This document shows positions 33,544 through 42,679 of a DNA stretch of 64,000 nt, in pieces (position 1 is the first letter of the stretch; each line of letters opens with the position of its first letter). The position numbers and the translations under genes are program-made. Origin of the DNA: Caulobacter soli (GTDB lineage: Bacteria > Pseudomonadota > Alphaproteobacteria > Caulobacterales > Caulobacteraceae); assembly GCF_011045195.1 (NCBI RefSeq), contig NZ_CP049199.1, positions 496,001 to 560,000 of the forward strand, given 5' to 3'. The notes under the pieces were generated by a model. The model was given only the letters and a program-made list of their open reading frames with translations. It did no database searches and was not told the DNA's origin.

Positions 33544-35079
33544 ATGGCCGACGACGCATCTTCGCTGACCTCCGCTTCCCTCCTCAGGCCCGGGGCGACC
33601 TGCTGGCGCGTGGAGCAGGCCGACCGGCTGGCGCTGTTCATCGACAACGACGAGGCGTTCGACGCGCTCAAGGACATCCTGCTGTCGGCCAAGAAGTCGA
33701 TCTGGATCCTGGCCTGGGTGTTCGACCCCCTGACCCGGCTGGACCCCGACCGCGTGCGCAAGAGCCGCGACCCCCAGCATGTGGATCGCATCGGCCTGCT
33801 GCTACGTCGGCAGGCGGCGCTGAATCCCGGGCTCGACGTGCGCATCCTGGTCTGGGACATGCCGTTCCCGATCGCCGCCTCGCAGCTGTTCGGCCCGCAT
33901 CGCGGCCAGGTGTTCTTCACCGGCTCGCGGGTCAAGTACCACCTGGACAACACCCTGCCGGCCAGCGCCTGCCATCACCAGAAGGTGGTGGTGGTCGACG
34001 GCTCGGTCGCCCTGGTCAGCGGCGGCGACATCGGCGTCGACCGCTGGGACACCACCCAGCATCTGGACAACGACCCGCGTCGACGCCTGCCCACCGGCCA
34101 TCACTATCCGGCGCGGCACGAAGTCGCCGCCCTGGTCGATGGCAAGGCCGCCGAGGCCCTGGGCGACCTGTTCATCGCCCGCTGGGAGAAGTCGCAGGGC
34201 GAGGTGCTGGAGCGCTCGGAGAAGCCTGACGAGGCGCCCTGGCCCGACTATCTGATCCCCGACCTGCGCAACGTTCCCCTGGCCATCTGCCGGACCGAGC
34301 CGGCCTGGAAGGACCAGCCCGAGGTCAATGAGACGATGCTGATGCACCTGGCCAGCATCCGCTCGGCCAGGCGGCTGGTCTATCTGGAGAACCAGTACCT
34401 GACCTCGCCGATCATCGTCGAAGCCCTGGCCGACCGCCTGGCCGAGCCGGACGGGCCCGAAGTGGTGACGGTGGGACCGGCCCACAGCCCCAGCTATTTC
34501 GACCAGATGACCATGGACAGCGCCCGCACCTCGGCGATCAACCGCCTGCGCGAGATCGACGTCCACGGCCGCTTCTCGGCCTTCAGCGCCCGCACGCCCA
34601 AGGGGGCGGCGATCATCGTCCACTCCAAGGTGGCGATCATGGACGACCGCATGCTGCGGCTGGGCTCGGCCAATCTGAACAACCGCTCGATCGGGCTGGA
34701 CACCGAGTGCGACATCGCCTTCGAGGGCGTCGACGACACCAGCCGGGCGGCCGTGCGCGCCTTCCTGGGCCGGCTGATCGGTCACTTCATCGACCACGAG
34801 ACCGAGCACGTGCTCGAGACCTACGACCGCCTGGGAAGCCTGGCCGCGACGATCAACGAACTGGACCGCAGGGGCGGCCAGCCACGCCGCCTGACGCCGG
34901 TGCCGATCAAGGCGCTGACCGGCGTGCAGCAGTTCATCGCCGACTGGAGCCTGGGCGACGCCATCTCGCCGACCGACGCCTGGCGCCCCTGGGGCCGCCG
35001 CAAGCGCCTCAAGCGCGAGCTGCACCGCCTGATGGACGATTGTCGGACGCCAGCTCTGCCGGATCACCTGCAGGACTGA
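33544..35079 (+). CDS. Phospholipase D-family protein (cardiolipin-synthase-like)
   Basis: A 511-residue protein with two HKD motifs: HHQKVVVVDGS near residue 144 and HSKVAIMDDR near 360, each followed by a GS or GSAN/N segment. The layout matches bacterial PLD-family transphosphatidylases or phosphodiesterases. ATG 33544 is used; the TTG at 33514 adds ten unlikely residues. The endonuclease/exonuclease/phosphatase-family gene converges on it, a common neighbour for such PLD genes. Confidence 0.92.
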   Translation: MADDASSLTSASLLRPGATCWRVEQADRLALFIDNDEAFDALKDILLSAKKSIWILAWVFDPLTRLDPDRVRKSRDPQHVDRIGLLLRRQAALNPGLDVRILVWDMPFPIAASQLFGPHRGQVFFTGSRVKYHLDNTLPASACHHQKVVVVDGSVALVSGGDIGVDRWDTTQHLDNDPRRRLPTGHHYPARHEVAALVDGKAAEALGDLFIARWEKSQGEVLERSEKPDEAPWPDYLIPDLRNVPLAICRTEPAWKDQPEVNETMLMHLASIRSARRLVYLENQYLTSPIIVEALADRLAEPDGPEVVTVGPAHSPSYFDQMTMDSARTSAINRLREIDVHGRFSAFSARTPKGAAIIVHSKVAIMDDRMLRLGSANLNNRSIGLDTECDIAFEGVDDTSRAAVRAFLGRLIGHFIDHETEHVLETYDRLGSLAATINELDRRGGQPRRLTPVPIKALTGVQQFIADWSLGDAISPTDAWRPWGRRKRLKRELHRLMDDCRTPALPDHLQD

Positions 35080-35086
35080 TCTCTCT

Positions 35087-35120
35087 CCGCTCGTCCCGGG
35101 CGAACGCCGGGATGAGCGGG
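35087..35120. repeat. Single palindromic hairpin (TCATCCCGGCG family)
   Basis: CCGCTCGTCCCGGGCG and CGCCGGGATGAGCGG pair with one G-T and one bulge, followed by TTTAAA. This is a diverged copy of the units at 2289 and 15041. It sits between convergent genes and is a likely two-way terminator. Confidence 0.75.
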
Positions 35121-35135
35121 TTTAAAGGCGGGGCG

Positions 35136-35882
35136 TCAGACGCTGCTGACTTCCAGATCGATCACCAACGGCAGGTGATCGGAAGCCGCCCGCGCCAGCG
35201 ACCCGTAGGGCGAGCGCACGTGAACCGTCTCCAGGCCCTTGGTCAGGAAGACGTGGTCGATGCGCATGAACGGGAAGTTCGAAGGGAAGGTCGCGGTGGG
35301 CGTGCGGGTCCACGACGCGCTCTGCGTCTGGGCGTCGCGCAGGGCGGCCTTCAGCAGCCGATAGGTCGCCGAATAGGGCGTGGCGTTGAAGTCGCCCAGC
35401 AGGATGCCCGGGGCTTTCCAGTCCTCATGCGCCATCCACTGCTCGCCCAGCAGGGCGGCGGCCTGGCGCTTCTGCTCCTGGGGCACCAGGCCCAGGTGCG
35501 TGTTGATGATCTGGACGGGCGTGCCCTGGACGTCGACGGTGATCCAGATCGCGCCGCGCGGCTCCAGGCCGGGGATGCGCGGATACAGCGGCAGGCCGTC
35601 GGCCTTGACCTTCGTCTCCGGCAGGCAGGTCAGGATGGCGTCGCCGTAGAGCTCCTCCTCCACGGCCATGGCCGGGTGGAAGTGCGACTTCATCTTCAGC
35701 AGTTCGGCCAGGCGATGGGCCTGGTCCACGCCCTTGGTGCGGGCCCGGCGAACGTCCAGTTCCTGAAGCGCCACCACGTCGGGTTTTTCCGCAGCGATGA
35801 CCTCGGCGACGCGCTCGACGTCGAGCTTGCGGTCCGTGCCCACGCAACGGTGGACATTGTAGGTCATGAGGCGAAGTTTCAT
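35136..35882 (-). CDS. Endonuclease/exonuclease/phosphatase-family hydrolase
   Basis: A 248-residue metal-dependent phosphodiesterase fold: LMTYNVHRCVGTDRKLDVERVAEVI, DVVALQELDVRR, NTHLGLVPQEQKRQA, LLGDFNATP and the final ASDHLPLVIDLEV. These carry the Asn, Glu, Asp and His of the EEP active site. There is no signal peptide. It overlaps metW by four bases (ATGA) and so belongs to the metX-metW operon. Its substrate may be a lipid or nucleic acid phosphodiester. Confidence 0.92.
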   Translation of the reverse strand: MKLRLMTYNVHRCVGTDRKLDVERVAEVIAAEKPDVVALQELDVRRARTKGVDQAHRLAELLKMKSHFHPAMAVEEELYGDAILTCLPETKVKADGLPLYPRIPGLEPRGAIWITVDVQGTPVQIINTHLGLVPQEQKRQAAALLGEQWMAHEDWKAPGILLGDFNATPYSATYRLLKAALRDAQTQSASWTRTPTATFPSNFPFMRIDHVFLTKGLETVHVRSPYGSLARAASDHLPLVIDLEVSSV

Positions 35883-36538
35883 CCGTCGAAGAGATCGCCT
35901 GAAGTCGCTGGAGGTTCCGCCAGGGCGGCTGGAACGGGATTGCGGCTGAGCATGAACAGACAGGTTTCGGCCCGCCAGTTCTCGATGGTCCGGGTCGGGT
36001 CGATCTGCCGGGCCGGGCCGTTGCCGGCGAAGGCGGCGCAGGCGTCGATGCGCACGTCCAGGTCCTCGGTCAGGGCCAGGAAGTCGGCCAGGGTGCACAG
36101 GTGGATGTTGGGCGTCGACCACCAGGGCAGGGGCAGGGCCTCGGTCTCGGGCATCCGCCCCCGATGCAGCAGCGACCAGCGCACCCGCCAGTGGCCGAAG
36201 TTGGGGAACGACACCACGGCCCGGTCGGCGATCCGCAGCAGCTCGTCCAGCACGTGGCGCGGCCGGCGCGTGGCCTGCAGGGTCTGGGACAGCACCGCGT
36301 AGTCGAAGGTGCGGTCAGGGAAGTGGTCCAGGTCCTGGTCGGCGTCGCCCTGCACCACCGACAGGCCGCGCGACATGCAGGCGGCCACGCCCGCGGCGCT
36401 GATCTCCAGTCCCCGGCCGTCGACCTGCTTTTCCTGGGTCAGCAGGTCCAGCAGCACGCCCTCGCCACAGCCGACGTCCAGCACGCGGGATCCCGGGCGG
36501 ACCAGCCGCAGGATCTCCTTGAAGTCTTCGCGGATCAT
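35879..36538 (-). CDS. metW: MetW, methionine biosynthesis protein
   Basis: A 219-residue methyltransferase-fold protein with VLDVGCGEGVLLDLL at residues 19-33 and the MetW-specific SQTLQATRRPRHVLDELLRIADRAVVSFPNFGHW. MetW usually works with MetX in making acyl-homoserine for methionine. It starts directly after the metX stop and overlaps the next gene, so the three are one transcript. Confidence 0.95.
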   Translation of the reverse strand: MIREDFKEILRLVRPGSRVLDVGCGEGVLLDLLTQEKQVDGRGLEISAAGVAACMSRGLSVVQGDADQDLDHFPDRTFDYAVLSQTLQATRRPRHVLDELLRIADRAVVSFPNFGHWRVRWSLLHRGRMPETEALPLPWWSTPNIHLCTLADFLALTEDLDVRIDACAAFAGNGPARQIDPTRTIENWRAETCLFMLSRNPVPAALAEPPATSGDLFDG

Positions 36539-37690
36539 CTAGAGCCCCCGCTCCCGTTCCACCGAACCGAGGAACCCCGACAGCGCCGCGTCCATCACCG
36601 GTTCGTCCAGCAGGAAGGCGTCGTGGCCCTTGTCGCTCTCGATCTCGACGAAGGCCGCGCGGCAGCCGGCGGCGGTCAGGGCGCGCACGATGTGGCGGTT
36701 CTCGGCCGTCGGATAGAGCCAGTCGCTGGTGAAGCTGAGCACGCAGAAGCGCACGTCGCGTGCGCCGGCGAAGGCGTTGGCCAGCACCCCGCCATGGCTA
36801 GCGGCCAGGTCGAAATAGTCCATGGCCCGGGTGATGTAGAGATAGGAGTTGGCGTCGAAGCGGTCGACGAAGCTGGCCCCCTGGTGGCGCAGATAGCTCT
36901 CCACCTGGAAGTCGGCGTCGAAGCCCCACGACAGGCCGTCGCGCTGCAGCTCGCGACCGAACTTCCGTTGCAGGGCCGGCTCGGACAGATAGGTGATGTG
37001 GGCGGCCATCCGCGCGACGGCCAGGCCCTTTTCCGGACGTGACGGCCCTTGCGCATAGGCGCCGGCCTTCCAGTCGGGGTCGGCCATGATCGCCTGGCGG
37101 CCCACCTCGTGGAAGGCGATGTTCTGGGCCGAGTGGCGCGAGGCCGAGGCCACGATCACCGCGCTGAACAGCTTGTCCGGATAGTCGGCCGCCCATTGCT
37201 GGACCTGCATGCCGCCCATCGAGCCGCCGACCACGGCCAGCAGGGTGTCCACGCCCAAGGCCTCGACCAGCATGGCCTGGCCGCGCACCATGTCGGCGAT
37301 GGTGATCACCGGGAAGGTCAGGCCGTAGACCTGGCCGGTGGCCGGGTTGATCGAGGCGGGGCCGGTCGAGCCCATGCAGCCGCCGACCACGTTCGAGCAG
37401 ATGATGAAGTGCTTGGCCGGATCGATCGGCTTGCCCGGACCCACCAGTCGCGTCCACCAGCCGGGCTTGCCGCTGACGGGGTGGGTTCCGGCCACGTGCT
37501 GGTCGCCGGTCAGGGCGTGGCAGATCAGGATGGCGTTCGTGCCGTCCGTGTTCAGTTCGCCCCAGGTGCGGTAGGCGATCTCCAGATTTTCCAGCTGGGC
37601 GCCGGAATCGAGCCGCAGCGGTTGATGCGGCGGGAACCGCCAGGTTCCGCCTTCCGACAGCACAGCTCCGGCGAAGTCGAGTTCAGCCAT
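36539..37690 (-). CDS. metX: Homoserine O-acyltransferase (MetX)
   Basis: A 383-residue alpha/beta-hydrolase transferase, the first committed step of methionine synthesis. The nucleophile elbow GGSMGGMQ places the catalytic Ser at 157. The Asp is in FTSDWLYPT and the His in [12 protein letters not shown]. Acetyl- or succinyl-CoA use cannot be decided by eye. The 77-bp divergent intergenic region contains TTGACA as a possible -35. I found no SAM-II riboswitch-like fold there. Confidence 0.94.
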   Translation of the reverse strand: MAELDFAGAVLSEGGTWRFPPHQPLRLDSGAQLENLEIAYRTWGELNTDGTNAILICHALTGDQHVAGTHPVSGKPGWWTRLVGPGKPIDPAKHFIICSNVVGGCMGSTGPASINPATGQVYGLTFPVITIADMVRGQAMLVEALGVDTLLAVVGGSMGGMQVQQWAADYPDKLFSAVIVASASRHSAQNIAFHEVGRQAIMADPDWKAGAYAQGPSRPEKGLAVARMAAHITYLSEPALQRKFGRELQRDGLSWGFDADFQVESYLRHQGASFVDRFDANSYLYITRAMDYFDLAASHGGVLANAFAGARDVRFCVLSFTSDWLYPTAENRHIVRALTAAGCRAAFVEIESDKGHDAFLLDEPVMDAALSGFLGSVERERGL

Positions 37691-37767
37691 GCCCGCCTTG
37701 GACCGCTTGGCGCCTTCTGTGTCAACCGCGTGCTTCCTGAGCGCCCCGGTGAAGGCTATGGAGGATC

Positions 37768-38280
37768 ATGGACCGACTGATCCTCATGCGCCACGGCAAG
37801 GCCGAGCAGCACGCCGCTTCGGGCGGCGATTTCGAGCGCGCCCTGGCGCCGCGCGGCCAGAACGACGCGACCCTGATGGGTCAGGTCCTGGCCAAGGCAG
37901 GCCTTTCGCCGGACCTGGCGCTGGTTTCCTCGGCCCGTCGCACCCGCGAGACCTGGGAGGCGGCCGCCCCAGCCTTCCCCAAGGCCCGCGTCGAAACCCG
38001 CCGCGATCTCTACCACGCCGAGGCCCAGGACGTGCTGGCGGCGATTCGCGACGAGGCCCCCGACAGCGGCACGGTGATGGTGGTCGGCCACAATCCCGGT
38101 CTGCACGAGCTGGCCCTGCGTATGGCCCTGGGCGGTCCGCTGGACCCGGCCAGGCTGGCCCAGCTGCGCGGCAAGTTTCCCACCTCCACCGCGGCGGTGT
38201 TTTCGATCGACCCGGATGGAGCCCCGACCTTGAGCCACCTGTTCTATGCTTCGGAAAACGGCGGACACGGCGGCGAATGA
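37768..38280 (+). CDS. SixA-type histidine phosphatase
   Basis: A 170-residue phosphatase with the RHG motif LMRHGKAEQ (His9 catalytic) and the second site VVGHNPGLHEL. The length and single domain match SixA, which removes phosphate from histidine-containing phosphotransfer proteins. It heads a rightward run of five genes with overlapping starts. The histidine kinase at the end of that run makes a role in phosphorelay control an attractive idea, but it is inference. Confidence 0.9.
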   Translation: MDRLILMRHGKAEQHAASGGDFERALAPRGQNDATLMGQVLAKAGLSPDLALVSSARRTRETWEAAAPAFPKARVETRRDLYHAEAQDVLAAIRDEAPDSGTVMVVGHNPGLHELALRMALGGPLDPARLAQLRGKFPTSTAAVFSIDPDGAPTLSHLFYASENGGHGGE

Positions 38281-38621
38281 GCAAGATCTACAAGATCCTT
38301 CCGAAGACCGAGTGGGACGCCGCCCGCGCCGCGGGCGCTTTCAAGGGCTCGGCGGTCGACCTGGCCGACGGGTTCATCCACTTCTCAGGCCATGACACCG
38401 CCCAGCGGACGGCCGAGCTCTATTTCAAGGGCCAGGCAGGCCTGGTGCTGCTGACCGTCGAGGCCGACGACCTGGGCGAGACCCTGAAGTGGGAAGCCTC
38501 GCGCGGCGGAGCCCTGTTCCCGCACCTGTTCCGTGACCTGCGGGTCGGCGAAGTGATCGCCGAGCGGGCGCTGACGCTGGACGCCGACGGCGTGCCGATC
38601 CTGGGCGAGCTGCCCGCATGA
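38277..38621 (+). CDS. DUF952 protein
   Basis: A 114-residue protein of DUF952: IYKILPKTEWDAARAAGAFKGSAVDLADGFIHFS, then VLLTVEADDLGETLKWE and GALFPHLFRDL. The family has a fold related to ADP-ribosyltransferase-like proteins, and the function is unknown. Its ATG overlaps the preceding stop (ATGA) and its stop overlaps the pyrD start, so translation is coupled on both sides. Confidence 0.9.
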   Translation: MSKIYKILPKTEWDAARAAGAFKGSAVDLADGFIHFSGHDTAQRTAELYFKGQAGLVLLTVEADDLGETLKWEASRGGALFPHLFRDLRVGEVIAERALTLDADGVPILGELPA

Positions 38622-39694
38622 GCCTGCACGACATCGCCGCCCGCGCCCTGCATGCGCTGGACCCCGAGGACGCGCATGGCTGGGCGATCAAGGGACTGAA
38701 GATGGGCCTGGGCCCGCGCCAGTCCGACGTCGACGACCCGATCCTGGCCTGCACGATCGCCCACCTGCCGCTGTCCAACTGCGTGGGTCTGGCCGCCGGC
38801 TTCGACAAGAACGCCGAGGTCCCCGCCGCCATGTCGAGGGCCGGCTTCGGCTTCGTGGAATGCGGCACGGTCACGCCTCTGGCCCAGGCCGGCAATCCGC
38901 GCCCGCGCCTGTTCCGGCTGACCCAGGACCAGGCGGTGATCAACCGCATGGGCTTCAACAACGAGGGCCTGGAGCCGTTCGCCGCGCGCCTGTCGGCCCT
39001 CAACGCCAAGCGGGCCGCCAAGAACGGGAGTGTCGTGGTCGGGGCCAATATCGGGGCCAACAAGGACGCGACCGACCGGGTCGCCGACTATGTCACCGGC
39101 CTGACCCGGCTGTGGGGCCTGTCGGACTATTTCACCGTCAACATCTCCTCGCCCAACACCCCGGGCCTGCGCGCGCTGCAGACCAAGGCGGCGTTGGAGG
39201 ACCTGCTGGGCAAGATCGCCGAGGCGCGGGGCCTGCTGAAGGCGGCCGGCACGGTCGACTATCCGATCTTCCTGAAGGTCGCCCCCGACCTGGAGGACGG
39301 CGAGGTCGAGGCCATCGTCGAGACGGTCACGGCCAACGGCCTGAACGGGATCATCGTCAGCAACACCACCATCGCCCGCCCCGACAGCCTGGCCTCGTCC
39401 CACAAGGGCGAGAGCGGCGGCCTGTCGGGCAAGCCGCTGCTGACCGCCTCCACCGCCATGCTGGCCCGCTTCCACGCGGCCAACCACAGCCATCTGGTCC
39501 TGATCGGCGCCGGCGGGATCGCCAGCGGGGCCGACGCCCTGGCCAAGATCAAGGCCGGCGCCTGCGCCGTGCAGCTCTATTCGGCCCTGGTCTATGGCGG
39601 CCCCGGCCTGGTCCAGCGGATCAAGGCCGACCTGGCCGCGAGACTTCGCGCGGAGGGTTTCGCCTCGGTGACCGACGCGGTCGGCGCGGGATGA
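38618..39694 (+). CDS. pyrD: Dihydroorotate dehydrogenase (quinone), class 2
   Basis: A 358-residue membrane-associated FMN enzyme that oxidises dihydroorotate to orotate with ubiquinone in pyrimidine synthesis. The class 2 N-terminal helix precedes VGLAAGFDKNAEVP. The active-site Ser loop is VNISSPNTPGLR, and FMN contacts are in GIIVSNTTIARP and GAGGIASGADALAKIKAGA. It is the third gene of the overlapping run from 37768. Confidence 0.96.
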   Translation: MSLHDIAARALHALDPEDAHGWAIKGLKMGLGPRQSDVDDPILACTIAHLPLSNCVGLAAGFDKNAEVPAAMSRAGFGFVECGTVTPLAQAGNPRPRLFRLTQDQAVINRMGFNNEGLEPFAARLSALNAKRAAKNGSVVVGANIGANKDATDRVADYVTGLTRLWGLSDYFTVNISSPNTPGLRALQTKAALEDLLGKIAEARGLLKAAGTVDYPIFLKVAPDLEDGEVEAIVETVTANGLNGIIVSNTTIARPDSLASSHKGESGGLSGKPLLTASTAMLARFHAANHSHLVLIGAGGIASGADALAKIKAGACAVQLYSALVYGGPGLVQRIKADLAARLRAEGFASVTDAVGAG

Positions 39695-40428
39695 CGCCTG
39701 ACACCACCCTGGCCTGGCTGCGACGGTTCGGACCGCTGGGCGCGCTGCTGATCCTGCTGGTCGTCGCCCTGGCCAGCGGCTTGGCCGGCAAGCTCGACCT
39801 GGCGACCCTGCAGGCCCACGGCAAGGCGCTGCAGGCCTACGCCGCGGCCAATCCGCTGAAGGCGGCGGTGATCTATGTCGCCATCTATGTGGCCACGGTC
39901 TCGGTCTCGCTGCCGGGCGCCCTGATCCTGTCTCTGACCGGCGGCTTCCTGTTCGGACCGATCGGCGGCGGCGCGGTGGCGGTGACCGGCGCGACCGGCG
40001 GCTCGACCGTGGTCTATCTGGTCTGCCGCACCGCCTTCGGCGACTTCCTGCGCCAGAAGCCCGGCGCCCTGCTGACGCGGATCGAGGAGGGCTTCAAGGC
40101 CGACGCCTTCTCCTATCTGCTGACCCTGCGCCTGATCCCGGCCTTCCCCCTGCTGCTGGTCAATGTCGCCTCGGGCCTGATGAACATCCCGGTGCGGACC
40201 TATCTGCTGGCCTCGTTCCTGGGCATGGTGCCCAGCTCGTTCGTCTATGCCGGCATCGGCGCGGGCCTGGGCCACATCTTCGCCAGCGGCGAGCCGGTGA
40301 CCTTGCACACGCTGTTCTCGCCGCGCATCTATCTGCCGATCGCGGCGATGGGCGCCCTGGCCCTCCTGCCGCCGCTGTGGCGCTATTGGCGACGCCGACG
40401 CGTTGTCGAAGCCTCTGACGTGAAGTAA
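39691..40428 (+). CDS. TVP38/TMEM64 (VTT-domain) membrane protein
   Basis: A 245-residue protein with about six hydrophobic segments. The VTT core is ATVSVSLPGALILSLTGGFLFGPIGGGAVAVTGATGGS, with TLRLIPAFPLLLVNVASGLMNIP later. VTT proteins resemble DedA and lipid scramblases. The C-terminus is basic (RYWRRRRVVEASDVK). Its start overlaps the pyrD stop. Confidence 0.92.
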   Translation: MTPDTTLAWLRRFGPLGALLILLVVALASGLAGKLDLATLQAHGKALQAYAAANPLKAAVIYVAIYVATVSVSLPGALILSLTGGFLFGPIGGGAVAVTGATGGSTVVYLVCRTAFGDFLRQKPGALLTRIEEGFKADAFSYLLTLRLIPAFPLLLVNVASGLMNIPVRTYLLASFLGMVPSSFVYAGIGAGLGHIFASGEPVTLHTLFSPRIYLPIAAMGALALLPPLWRYWRRRRVVEASDVK

Positions 40429-40437
40429 CCCAGACAG

Positions 40438-41952
40438 ATGACCGAGCCGGTCACGCCGTCCGTTCCGGAAACTGCCAAGCCAGGGCGTCGCTTCCCGTGG
40501 CCCGGCGGCCTGTCGGCGCGACTGCTGCTGCTGACCGCCCTGTTCGTGGCCCTGGCCGGCGCCTTCATCCTGCCCCCCGCCCTGGCCGCGTTCGAGGAGC
40601 AGTGGCTGCTGGACCGCGTGCGCTCGGCCGAACTGGCCTCGACCATCGCCGACGCAGACCCCGAGCGCCGGGTCACCGACAAGGTCTCCCAGCAGCTGCT
40701 CGACCAGGCCGGCGTCGTGATCGTGGCGCTGGAGGTCGACGGCGCCCGGCGGCTGGTCCTGCCGTCCGAACCGCGCGGCCTGAAGATCAAGACGCCTTAC
40801 CTGGTCGACCTGCGCCGCCAGAACCCCGGTTCGTGGCTGGCCGCTCCGTTTTTCACCCTCAAGAGCGCCCCGGGCAGCATGGTGCGGGTGATGGCCGAGC
40901 CGCGCTTCCGCCAGGAGGCCGAGTTCGTCGAGATCGTGCTGCCCGACGCCCAGCTGAAGGCGTTGCTGGTCGGCTATCTGGGGCGGCTGGCGGGGGTGAC
41001 GATCTTCGTGGCGGGCCTGGCCGGCGGTCTGATCTATCTGTCGCTGAACTTCCTGCTGGTGCGGCCCATGCAGCGCATCACCCAGGCCATGGAGCGGTTC
41101 CGCGCCGATCCCGAGGACCCCGCCGCACGAGTGGTGGTCTCCCGTCGCCGCGACGAGGTGGGCCGCGCCGAGCGCGAGCTGGACATGATGCAGACCGACC
41201 TGATCACCGCCCTCCAGGCCAAGGCGCGCCTGGCCGCCCTGGGCGAGGCGGTGGCCAAGATCAATCACGACCTGCGCAACATGCTGACCAGCGCGCAGAT
41301 GGCGTCGGATCGCCTGGCCGCCCTGGGCGATCCCAAGGTGGCGCAGGCCCTGCCGCGCCTGGAACGGGCCCTGGACCGCGCCATCACCCTGGCCAGCGAC
41401 GTCATGGCCTATGGCAAGTCCAAGGAGCCGGCGCCGGTGCTGCGCACCACCCCGCTGCGCGCCGCCCTGGACATGGCCGCCGAGGACTCCGGCCTGCAGC
41501 CCTCGGGCGTGGCCCTGGAGACCGTGATCGACGGTCGCGAGCAGGTGGTCGCCGATCCGGACCAGCTGCACCGCATCCTCACCAACCTGCTGCGCAACGC
41601 CCGCGAGGCCATCGAGGGCGCGCCCGATCGCGGCGGCAAGGGCCGGGTGTTCGTCGAGCTGCGCCGGGCCGAGGGCCTGAGCATCCTGCGCCTGTCCGAC
41701 GACGGCCCCGGCGTGCCGGAAAAGGCCCGCAACAACCTCTTCCAGCCGTTCGTGGGCTCGGTGCGGCGCGGCGGCACCGGCCTGGGCCTGGCCATCGCCC
41801 GCGAGCTGGCCCAAGGCCACGGTGGCGACCTGGCGCTGGTCGAGACCGGCCCCGGCGGCTCGGTGTTCGACCTGACCCTGGCCGGCGCGCCCGAGCCCCT
41901 GCCCGAAGCGCCGCCGGAGCCGGCCAAGCCCAAGGCGAAGTCGAAGCCCTGA
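40438..41952 (+). CDS. Membrane sensor histidine kinase (orphan)
   Basis: A 504-residue kinase. One N-terminal helix (about 27-50), a periplasmic sensor region, a second helix (about 182-205) and HAMP (RPMQRITQAMERFRAD) precede the phospho-acceptor KINHDLRNMLTSAQM (His near 277). The ATPase domain has NLLRNAREAI, LSDDGPGVP and GTGLGLAIARELAQGHGG. The tail is Pro/Lys-rich. No response regulator is encoded nearby. The SixA-like phosphatase four genes upstream may act in the same relay. Confidence 0.93.
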   Translation: MTEPVTPSVPETAKPGRRFPWPGGLSARLLLLTALFVALAGAFILPPALAAFEEQWLLDRVRSAELASTIADADPERRVTDKVSQQLLDQAGVVIVALEVDGARRLVLPSEPRGLKIKTPYLVDLRRQNPGSWLAAPFFTLKSAPGSMVRVMAEPRFRQEAEFVEIVLPDAQLKALLVGYLGRLAGVTIFVAGLAGGLIYLSLNFLLVRPMQRITQAMERFRADPEDPAARVVVSRRRDEVGRAERELDMMQTDLITALQAKARLAALGEAVAKINHDLRNMLTSAQMASDRLAALGDPKVAQALPRLERALDRAITLASDVMAYGKSKEPAPVLRTTPLRAALDMAAEDSGLQPSGVALETVIDGREQVVADPDQLHRILTNLLRNAREAIEGAPDRGGKGRVFVELRRAEGLSILRLSDDGPGVPEKARNNLFQPFVGSVRRGGTGLGLAIARELAQGHGGDLALVETGPGGSVFDLTLAGAPEPLPEAPPEPAKPKAKSKP

Positions 41953-42538
41953 CGCCCTCTCCCCATGGGAGGGTGAGCTTTGCGGTGATCCAGCCGCGTC
42001 TATCCCCGCGACCTCCGCAAAGAACCCCAGCCCTTTCAACGCCCTGAAAAATAATCAGCGTCACAAGCCCTCGGCGCTCAAACCCGTCGCACAATGATCC
42101 TGTCTCCGTCGCGGAGGAGGGCGCTTGGTACCGACCCGAAGCGGCGATGGAGATGGAACCGAGCGGGGCCGCGCAGGCCACGCGCGAGGCCGGTGTGGGT
42201 CTGTTCGTGGATAGATCCGGGACCCACCGAAACCTCGCCGGGATCTGCGCGGGTCGACGGGGCCGGGAAGCAAAACCGGTCTGTTCCAGGATCTGTCGGA
42301 GTCGCTGACGGCCCCTTCCGGGCGACTTTGATCCTGCCCGTCCGAGGGGGAATGTCGACCGGGATGAAACAGGCCCTCAGTCGCCGTCCCTCGGTAAAAA
42401 CGGTTTCGCGGAGCGGTTGGTCCACGCCGAAACGCAAACTCTAAACCCACGGTCTCCGGGCTTGGCCCGGCCGCTCCGCGCCTCCTCACCACCCCTTTCG
42501 GGACTGTCCCGTCAGGTCGCGAAGCCGCGTGTCGAAGG
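41953..42538. other. Long intergenic region without a secure gene
   Basis: The first 50 bp hold a partial CTCCCC-type palindrome. From about 42078 to 42444 both strands are open: a plus-strand frame of 116 codons (42094-42444, very Arg/Ser/Pro-rich) and a minus-strand frame of 119 codons (42078-42437). Neither shows the strong GC third-position bias of the neighbours or a recognisable domain. A non-coding RNA, a fast-evolving basic protein or decayed sequence are all possible. The remaining 42445-42538 is GC-rich with no feature I can support. Confidence 0.4.
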
Positions 42539-42673
42539 TCCTCCCCCCGTGGGGGAGGTGTCGGCGAAGCCGACGGAGGGGGGAGTGATAGGCCAATGGG
42601 CAGACCTAGGATCGTCGACCCTAAAACTCCCCCCACCGATCGCTGCGCGATCGCCTCCCCCACAGGGGGAGGG
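42539..42673. repeat. Paired palindromic repeat (CTCCCCC family)
   Basis: The left unit CCTCCCCCCGTGGGGGAGG plus the GTCGGCGAAGCCGAC stem faces a right unit with CGATCGCTGCGCGATCG. It is nearly the same as the 10.9-kb element, including part of the spacer (GGATCGTCGACCCTAAAACT versus GGATCGCCGATCCTAAAACT). It ends just before the ggt stop. Confidence 0.85.
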
Positions 42674-42679
42674 ACTTGC

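Noticed and set aside
37691..37767. SAM-II riboswitch upstream of metX
   Set aside because: Alphaproteobacterial metX or metA genes often have one, but only 77 bp separate the divergent starts and I see no matching conserved segments or pseudoknot pairing.
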